From Sphingomonas sp. (lineage in GTDB: Bacteria > Pseudomonadota > Alphaproteobacteria > Sphingomonadales > Sphingomonadaceae), in the NCBI GenBank assembly GCA_030146605.1, contig JASLBO010000435.1:1-8869 (forward strand): a stretch of 8,869 nucleotides of DNA. The letters run 5' to 3'. Position numbers and translations under genes: made by a program. Positions 1 through 4,619 of this stretch are shown here, in pieces. Numbering within the stretch: position 1 is the stretch's first letter; each line of letters opens with the position of its first letter. The notes below the pieces were generated by a model. It did no database searches and had not been told where the DNA came from. It was given only the letters and a program-made list of their open reading frames with translations.

Positions 1-335
1 ACCATGGCGACCTTTTCTCCTGGGGCGGCAGGAGCGCGCGGCAGCTTCCCTGGGGAGTCGGCAATTATATGGAATTCACGCTCGCGGTGCGTCCCGGCCC
101 GATGCTGCTCAGCGCGCTTTATTGGGGCGAGGAAGTGAACAAGAATTTCGACATCTCGGTCGAGGGGACGCGCATCGCGAATGAGCGCCGGACTGCCCAG
201 CCGGCCAAGCGCTTCGTCAGCGTCGACTATCCCATCCCGGAGGCGCTCACCCGCGGCAAGGACAAGGTGACGGTGCGCTTCGAGACCAGGGGTACCGATG
301 CCTTCGTCTACGAAGCCCGGATGCTGGCGCGATGA
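1..335 (+). CDS. C-terminal end of a GH127-type beta-L-arabinofuranosidase-like protein (partial)
   Basis: The reading frame is open from the left edge (first full codon at position 3) to the TGA at 333-335. It gives about 110 residues and the start lies outside the window. Seen: an FSWGGRSARQ stretch, a GNYMEFTLAVRPG strand, an SALYWGEE motif, NFDISVEG, and VDYPIPEALTRGKDKVTVRFE close to the end. This pattern (aromatic/Arg strand, YWG, FDI-V-G, YPIPE-L-KGK-KVTV-F) matches the C-terminal beta-sandwich (DUF6805-like) of GH127/DUF1680 proteins, which include beta-L-arabinofuranosidases. The catalytic (alpha/alpha)6 barrel with its Cys/Glu centre is not in the window, so activity cannot be judged. 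The Met at position 69 is internal, not a start. The stop overlaps the next gene's ATG, which implies one operon with the GH27 gene. The family call is from motif memory; another glycoside hydrolase with the same accessory domain is possible. Confidence 0.7.
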   Translation, partial: HGDLFSWGGRSARQLPWGVGNYMEFTLAVRPGPMLLSALYWGEEVNKNFDISVEGTRIANERRTAQPAKRFVSVDYPIPEALTRGKDKVTVRFETRGTDAFVYEARMLAR

Positions 336-1663
336 GCCCGCTCAGCCGCCGCGGCGCGCTCGGCCTGCTCGCCGCGGCGCCGCTCGCCGCGCAGGCGCGT
401 CCGCCGCGCAATATCCGCGACCTCGCCCCGCGCCCGCCGATGGGGTGGAACAGCTGGGACAGTTTCGCCGCGACGATCAACGAGGAACAGGCGCGCGCCA
501 ATGCCGCGGTGATGGCGGACAAGCTGCTGCCGCACGGCTATGACGTCTTCACCGTCGACATCCAATGGTATGAGCCGGGCGCGGTGGGCTTCGAATATCG
601 CGTCGGGGTCGAACTGGCGATGGATGGCAATGGCCGGCTGCTGCCTGCGCCGAACCGCTTTCCGTCGGCCGCGGGGGGCAGGGGCTTCAAGCCGCTCGCC
701 GATTTCGCACACCGCCTCGGGCTCAAGTTCGGCATCCATCTGATGCGCGGCGTCCCCCGCCTCGCCGCCGACCGCAACCTGCCGATCCTCGGCACGAAGC
801 ATCGCTGCGGCGACATCGCCGATCGGGTGAACATCTGCCCGTGGAACTCGGATATGTACGGCGTCGACATGACCAGGCTCGGCGCGCAGGCCTATTATGA
901 CAGCGTCTTCGCTCTGATCGCTTCGTGGGACGTCGACTTCGTCAAGGTCGACGACATTGCGCGGCCCTATCACCGCAACCAGCCCGAGATCGAAGCGGTG
1001 CGCCGTGCGATCGATCGCAGCGGCCGGCCGATGGTACTGAGCATCTCGCCGGGCGAGACCCCGCTCAGCGCCGCCGCACATGTCGCCAATCACGCGAACC
1101 TCTGGCGGATCAGCGACGATTTCTGGGACGAATGGCCGCTGCTCCTCTCGCAGTTCAGGCGTCTCGCCGATTGGGCCCCGCATTCGCGCGTCGGTGCCTG
1201 GCCCGACGCCGACATGCTGCCGCTCGGTCTGCTGGCACTCGGCAAGCGCCGCACCCGCTTCACCCCCGACGAGCAGCGCACGATGATGACCCTTTGGTCG
1301 ATCGCGCGCTCGCCGCTGATCATGGGCGGCGATCTGCGCGCGCTGGATGCCGACACGCTGGCGCTGCTCACCAATGACGAAGTGCTGGCGGTGAACCAGC
1401 ACGGCAGCGCGGCACGCCAGTTGATCCGGACGGACCGGAATGCGGCGTGGACCTCGCGCGACATGCGCTCGAACGCGCGCTACCTGGCCTTGTTCAACAT
1501 CGGCGAGACGGCAGAAGAGGTGGGTGCCGATCTCGCCAGCCTCGGCATCGCGAGCAATGTCAGGGTGCGCGATCTATGGACGGGCCGCGACCTCCCCGCA
1601 GCAAGGACGCGCTTCGTGGTCACGCTGCCACCCCACGGTTCGGGACTCTACCGGCTGGCCTGA
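332..1663 (+). CDS. GH27 family glycosidase (alpha-galactosidase or beta-L-arabinopyranosidase), Tat-like signal
   Basis: This 443-aa secreted or periplasmic retaining glycosidase belongs to GH27. Residues 1-22 form an export signal with a twin-arginine pattern (SRRGAL at 5-10), an Ala/Leu core and a likely cut near AQA-RP. The barrel opens with RPPMGWNSWDSF (34-45), the GH27 hallmark. The nucleophile is probably Asp207 in VKVDD (204-208). The acid/base is probably Asp263 in WRISDDFWDEW (258-268), aligned with the plant WRTTGD motif. WPDADMLPLG (290-299), DEQRTMMTLWSIARSPL (313-329) and the LLTNDEVLAVNQ segment (345-356) are also typical, and the remainder is the small C-terminal beta domain. 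Where alpha-galactosidases have Asp-Asp (IDDCW), this protein has Asp76-Ile77 (VDIQW), a difference at the sugar C5/C6 contact. The ATG sits in an ATGA overlap with the upstream GH127-like gene and has no clear Shine-Dalgarno sequence, so translation is probably coupled. Family is secure; substrate is open. Confidence 0.92.
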   Translation: MSPLSRRGALGLLAAAPLAAQARPPRNIRDLAPRPPMGWNSWDSFAATINEEQARANAAVMADKLLPHGYDVFTVDIQWYEPGAVGFEYRVGVELAMDGNGRLLPAPNRFPSAAGGRGFKPLADFAHRLGLKFGIHLMRGVPRLAADRNLPILGTKHRCGDIADRVNICPWNSDMYGVDMTRLGAQAYYDSVFALIASWDVDFVKVDDIARPYHRNQPEIEAVRRAIDRSGRPMVLSISPGETPLSAAAHVANHANLWRISDDFWDEWPLLLSQFRRLADWAPHSRVGAWPDADMLPLGLLALGKRRTRFTPDEQRTMMTLWSIARSPLIMGGDLRALDADTLALLTNDEVLAVNQHGSAARQLIRTDRNAAWTSRDMRSNARYLALFNIGETAEEVGADLASLGIASNVRVRDLWTGRDLPAARTRFVVTLPPHGSGLYRLA

Positions 1664-1667
1664 GCAA

Positions 1668-2216
1668 TCAGCTCTTTTCCTTACCGGTGCATTCGCCGGT
1701 CCGGCGCGCTTCCATCTTCATCGACATCGTGTGCGCGGTCATCGGCTGGCCGGCCGTGCCCGCACTCTTGCTGGTCATGGTCAGCTGGAAATTGTCGCTC
1801 GAGAACTTTCCGGCCATCGTGGCATCGACGGTCATGCCGCCGGTCTTGCACACCATCCTGGCGTCGAGCTTGCCGCCATCCATGCTGAAATGGTCGTAGC
1901 GGCAATCCTTGTTCTGGCCGGCGAAGAAGTCCGCGGCGGGTTTCTTCGCCTGTTCGGGCGTCAGGCAATTGTCGAACTTCTGGCCCTTGCCCATCTGCGC
2001 CTTCATCTGCGTGGCCGCCTCGGGTGGCATGCCGGGGATCTGCATGTCGGTGACAGTCGCAGTGCCTTCCCAATGGCCCGGCGACATCCTGGGTGCGGCG
2101 CCGCTCGCCGCCACTTTCTCGGCGACTTCCTTGGCACTGGCGTTGGTCGCCTCGACCGTGGGCCCCGAATTGCACGCGGACAGCGCCAGTGGCGCGAGTA
2201 GCAGCAGCTTGTTCAT
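1668..2216 (-). CDS. DUF3617 domain lipoprotein
   Basis: This 182-aa protein starts at MNKLLLLAPLALSACNSG. The short hydrophobic segment ends in the lipobox LSAC, so signal peptidase II should cut before the Cys at residue 15 and leave a lipid-anchored envelope protein. The body matches DUF3617: SPGHWEGTATVTDMQIPGMPP, then DNCLTPEQAKKPAADF, a KDCRYDHF segment, a later VCKTGGM, and a C-terminal TGECTG. The spaced cysteines may form disulfides. The function of DUF3617 is unknown. A longer frame reaches position 2270, but the start at 2216 is preferred because GGGGAG lies 7 nt upstream and the signal peptide begins there. The gene is on the same strand as the dehydratase, 73 bp downstream of it, and has a plausible promoter in that gap. 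It ends 4 bp from the convergent GH27 stop codon. A link to sugar metabolism is only positional. Confidence 0.88.
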   Translation of the reverse strand: MNKLLLLAPLALSACNSGPTVEATNASAKEVAEKVAASGAAPRMSPGHWEGTATVTDMQIPGMPPEAATQMKAQMGKGQKFDNCLTPEQAKKPAADFFAGQNKDCRYDHFSMDGGKLDARMVCKTGGMTVDATMAGKFSSDNFQLTMTSKSAGTAGQPMTAHTMSMKMEARRTGECTGKEKS

Positions 2217-2223
2217 CGATTTT

Positions 2224-2229
2224 CTCCCC
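2224..2229 (-). promoter_or_regulatory. Ribosome binding site that fixes the DUF3617 lipoprotein start
   Basis: On the - strand this reads GGGGAG, 7 nt before the ATG at 2216-2214. It favours the short start, directly at the lipoprotein signal, over the upstream in-frame Met at 2270, which would put 18 non-signal-like residues in front of the signal peptide. Confidence 0.65.
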
Positions 2230-2241
2230 GCAATTCCGGCG

Positions 2242-2270
2242 AGCATATGGGCAGGCCCGATGCCGGGCAA
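2242..2270 (-). promoter_or_regulatory. Candidate sigma70-type promoter for the DUF3617 gene
   Basis: On the - strand TTGCCC (2270-2265) is followed by exactly 17 bp and then TATGCT (2247-2242). Each hexamer matches the sigma70 consensus at 4 of 6 positions. The -10 element lies about 26 bp upstream of the ATG at 2216. A small hairpin (GCCCG, loop GCAT, CGGGC, 2255-2268) sits inside the spacer and has no T-run, so I do not read it as a terminator for the dehydratase. This promoter would let the lipoprotein gene be expressed apart from the dehydratase. It is a pattern match only. Confidence 0.35.
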
Positions 2271-2289
2271 GCGTGCGGCCGATGCCCGA

Positions 2290-4092
2290 TCAGTGGTTGT
2301 GGCGCGGCACCCCGAAGGTTTGCGCCAGCTTCTGATACTTCACCGCCGGCTCGAGCACCGCGCCGGTCTCGGCCTGGCCGTTGATCGATCGCTGGATTTC
2401 CTGCCACGGCGTCTGGCTGGCGGGGTATTTGAACCCGCCGGCCGCCTCCAGCGCCGCCCGCCGCTCCGCCAGCTCTTCGTCGCCGACCAGCATGTTGGCG
2501 GTGCCTTTGCGCAGGTCGACCCGCACCCGGTCGCCGGTCTGGAGCAGAGCGAGCCCGCCGCCCACTGCCGCCTCGGGCGACGCATTGAGGATCGACGGGC
2601 TGCCGCTGGTGCCCGATTGCCGCCCGTCGCCGATGCAGGGGAGGGCATGAATGCCCCTCTGGATCAGCTGCACCGGCGGGCGCATGTTCACCACTTCCGC
2701 CGCGCCCGGATAGCCGATTGGCCCGGCGCCGCGCATGATCAGCAAGGTACGCTCGTCCACGCCCAGCGCGGGGTCGTCGATCCGCGCGTGATAATCTTCC
2801 GGACCGTCGAACACCACCACCGGGCCTTCGAACGCATCGGGATCGGCGGGATCGGAGAGATAGCGCTCGCGGAACTCGGGCGAGATCACGCTCAGCTTCA
2901 TGATCGCGCTGTCGAACAGATTGCCGCGCAGCACCGAGAAGCCGGCGGCTTCCTTGAGCGGCGCGTCATAGCGGCGGATGACCTGCTCGTCCTCGATCAC
3001 GGCGTCGCGGCAATTGTCGCCGATGCTGCGGCCGTTGACGGTGAGCGCGTCCTCGAAGATCAGTCCCTGGCGCATCAGCTCGGCGACGACCGCGGGTACG
3101 CCGCCCGCGCGGTAATAATCCTCGCCGAGATACTCGCCGGCCGGCTGGAGGTTGACCAGCAACGGCACGTCGCGGCCATGCGCCTGCCAGTCGTCGAGGT
3201 CGAGTTCGACGCCGATATGCCGCGCGATCGCGTTCAGGTGGATCGGCGCGTTGGTCGATCCGCCGATCGCGGAATTGACGCGCACCGCGTTGAGGAACGC
3301 CTCGCGCGTCAGCACGTCCGAAGGCTTGCGGTCGGCCGCCACCATCTCGACGATCTGCAGCCCGGTGCGATACGCCGATTCCTGCCGGTCGCGGTACGGC
3401 GCCGGGATCGCCGCCGATCCGGGGAGCGACATGCCCAATGCCTCCGCCAGGCTGTTCATCGTCGAGGCCGTGCCCATCGTGTTGCAGAAGCCGGTCGACG
3501 GCGCCGAGGTGGCGACGAGCTTGATGAAGCCCTGATAGTCGATCTCGCCTGCCGCGAGCAGCTCGCGGGCCTTCCATACGATCGTGCCTGAACCGGTGCG
3601 TTCACCCTTGTGCCAGCCGTTGAGCATCGGACCGACCGAGAGCGAGATCGCGGGAATGTTCACCGTCGCCGCGGCCATCAGGCAGGCGGGGGTGGTCTTG
3701 TCGCAGCCGGTGGTGAGCACCACGCCGTCGATCGGATAGCCGTAGAGCGTCTCGACAAGCCCGAGATAAGCGAGGTTGCGATCGAGCCCGGCGGTCGGGC
3801 GCTTGCCGGTTTCCTGGATCGGATGGACGGGGAATTCGATCGCGATCCCGCCCGCCTCGCGAATGCCGTCGCGGATGCGCTCGGCAAGCACGAGATGGTG
3901 GCGGTTGCACGGGCTCAGATCGGACCCGGTCTGCGCTATGCCGATGATCGGCTTGCCCGACTGGAGTTCGTCGAGGCTGATCCCGAAGTTCATGTAGCGC
4001 TCGAGATAGAGCGCGGTCATGTCCGCGTTCGAGGGATCGTCGAACCACGCACGCGAGCGAAGTATACGCGGGGAGCCGGAGTCGTTTGCCAT
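2290..4092 (-). CDS. IlvD/Edd family sugar-acid dehydratase (D-xylonate / L-arabinonate dehydratase type)
   Basis: This 600-aa cytoplasmic enzyme removes water from an aldonic acid to give a 2-keto-3-deoxy acid, the second stage of non-phosphorylative pentose breakdown. From memory it aligns along its whole length with Caulobacter XylD, from the N-terminal RSRAWFDDP and [12 protein letters not shown] motifs to the C-terminal PRHNH. The three [2Fe-2S] ligands are Cys62 (SDLSPCNRH), Cys130 (TTGCDKTTP) and Cys203 ([12 protein letters not shown]). Asp131-Lys132 match the Mg2+-binding Asp and the carbamylated Lys. Ser493 in GDGRQSGT (488-495) is the likely catalytic Ser, followed by [10 protein letters not shown]. 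Length is normal for the family and no key residue is missing. The ATG at 4092-4090 has only a weak Shine-Dalgarno sequence, but homologues start at about this point. The gene is divergent from the TonB-dependent receptor, with two operator-like palindromes between them. Sequence alone cannot decide between D-xylonate, L-arabinonate and D-galactonate; the GH127/GH27 neighbours favour L-arabinonate. Confidence 0.92.
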   Translation of the reverse strand: MANDSGSPRILRSRAWFDDPSNADMTALYLERYMNFGISLDELQSGKPIIGIAQTGSDLSPCNRHHLVLAERIRDGIREAGGIAIEFPVHPIQETGKRPTAGLDRNLAYLGLVETLYGYPIDGVVLTTGCDKTTPACLMAAATVNIPAISLSVGPMLNGWHKGERTGSGTIVWKARELLAAGEIDYQGFIKLVATSAPSTGFCNTMGTASTMNSLAEALGMSLPGSAAIPAPYRDRQESAYRTGLQIVEMVAADRKPSDVLTREAFLNAVRVNSAIGGSTNAPIHLNAIARHIGVELDLDDWQAHGRDVPLLVNLQPAGEYLGEDYYRAGGVPAVVAELMRQGLIFEDALTVNGRSIGDNCRDAVIEDEQVIRRYDAPLKEAAGFSVLRGNLFDSAIMKLSVISPEFRERYLSDPADPDAFEGPVVVFDGPEDYHARIDDPALGVDERTLLIMRGAGPIGYPGAAEVVNMRPPVQLIQRGIHALPCIGDGRQSGTSGSPSILNASPEAAVGGGLALLQTGDRVRVDLRKGTANMLVGDEELAERRAALEAAGGFKYPASQTPWQEIQRSINGQAETGAVLEPAVKYQKLAQTFGVPRHNH

Positions 4093-4223
4093 TGTCGATT
4101 GGTGCGCCTGTTCGATTTAATCAGACTATTGGCAAGGAATCCGGCTGGGGACAAGGGTGGGCGAGGGAAACGCCCGAGGTCCCGACTGTTGCCGTTCGGA
4201 CACGGCGGCGCCGCTCCTGTCAC

Positions 4224-4239
4224 ATGAGAACGTTCTCAT
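4224..4239. promoter_or_regulatory. LacI-type operator candidate (16-bp perfect palindrome)
   Basis: ATGAGAACGTTCTCAT is a perfect 16-bp inverted repeat with a central CG step, the form typical of LacI-family operators. It lies 132 bp upstream of the dehydratase ATG and about 380 bp upstream of the receptor ATG, which fits best with control of the dehydratase promoter. Its half-site differs from that of the second palindrome, so two different regulators may act here. No regulator gene is in the window. Confidence 0.6.
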
Positions 4240-4316
4240 CGCGCCATCGGGATTGACAGCCGACGCCAAAGCCACTTTGACATCGTTGTCGGAAGTGAGA
4301 TCCGTTCAAGCGGATA

Positions 4317-4330
4317 TGTAACCGGTTACA
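4317..4330. promoter_or_regulatory. LacI-type operator candidate TGTAACCGGTTACA
   Basis: This is a perfect 14-bp palindrome with a central CG step. It resembles operators of LacI-family sugar regulators (GntR/XylR-like sites with a TAACCGGTTA core). It overlaps a TATGTA sequence (4315-4320) that could be part of a promoter, and it lies 290 bp upstream of the TonB-dependent receptor start. Bound repressor here would be placed to block receptor transcription. Regulator and ligand are unknown. Confidence 0.65.
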
Positions 4331-4605
4331 CGCCGGTATGTGGAGAGGACGAGGCAATGCGAGCCAACGGTACTCGCGCGAATATATCGTGGGATTCCAG
4401 CGCTGTTGCGCATGAGGCCACCGCCGCCGTCTGCCGCGCGGGCGGCGGACGCTCCGGGCCCGTGCGTCGCCTGCCTTCGCTGCTCCAGACATGCATGCCG
4501 CGGCCCCGCGCTGCGGCTTCTGCCATGCCTGGCAGGCGGGGCGGCTGCCGCCTGGGCCGCGAAACGATGATCAGCCGGAACGGCAAAACAAAAGTAAGAA
4601 ACGTC

Positions 4606-4613
4606 GGAAGGGA
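4606..4613 (+). promoter_or_regulatory. Ribosome binding site that fixes the receptor start
   Basis: GGAAGGGA ends 6 nt before the ATG at 4620-4622. This Met directly precedes a good signal peptide, so the longer in-frame reading from 4491 is rejected. The ATG overlaps the stop codon of the leader frame (TAATG). Confidence 0.75.
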
Positions 4614-4619
4614 CATATA

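Larger units (their letters stand above)
4093..4619. other. Divergent intergenic region: two operators and a long GC-rich leader
   Basis: These 527 bp separate the leftward dehydratase from the rightward TonB-dependent receptor. The part from 4093 to about 4330 is less GC-rich in places and carries two perfect palindromes (4224-4239 and 4317-4330) plus two TTGACA hexamers (4253-4258, 4277-4282) without convincing -10 partners. From about 4331 to 4605 lies a GC-rich stretch with possible hairpins at 4421-4448 (8-bp perfect arms, 12-nt loop) and 4533-4554 (7-bp perfect arms, 8-nt loop). It also holds an 87-codon open frame (4357-4620) behind a GAGG motif. That frame has Arg-rich, low-bias codons and no recognisable family, so I do not call it a gene. 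I see no RNA gene. Confidence 0.7.

Noticed and set aside
308..1402. A 364-codon - strand frame opposite the GH27 gene
   Set aside because: Antisense shadow of a well-supported glycosidase, with Arg-rich composition and no motifs.
1909..3591. A 560-codon + strand frame opposite the dehydratase and lipoprotein genes
   Set aside because: It crosses two real - strand genes, has low-complexity Arg/Ala/His-rich translation and no recognisable motif.
4205..4214. GCGGCGCCGC palindrome beside the first operator
   Set aside because: It is only G and C in a GC-rich region and lacks operator character, so chance is likely.
4253..4305. Two TTGACA hexamers (4253-4258 and 4277-4282) as -35 elements for the receptor
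   Set aside because: At 17-bp spacing the matching -10 positions read TTTGAC and ATCCGT, which are poor. I cannot place the promoter with confidence.
4491..4619. A 43-residue N-terminal extension of the receptor from an upstream in-frame Met
   Set aside because: It would bury the signal peptide behind a Cys/Arg/Lys-rich stretch. A clear RBS sits before the ATG at 4620.
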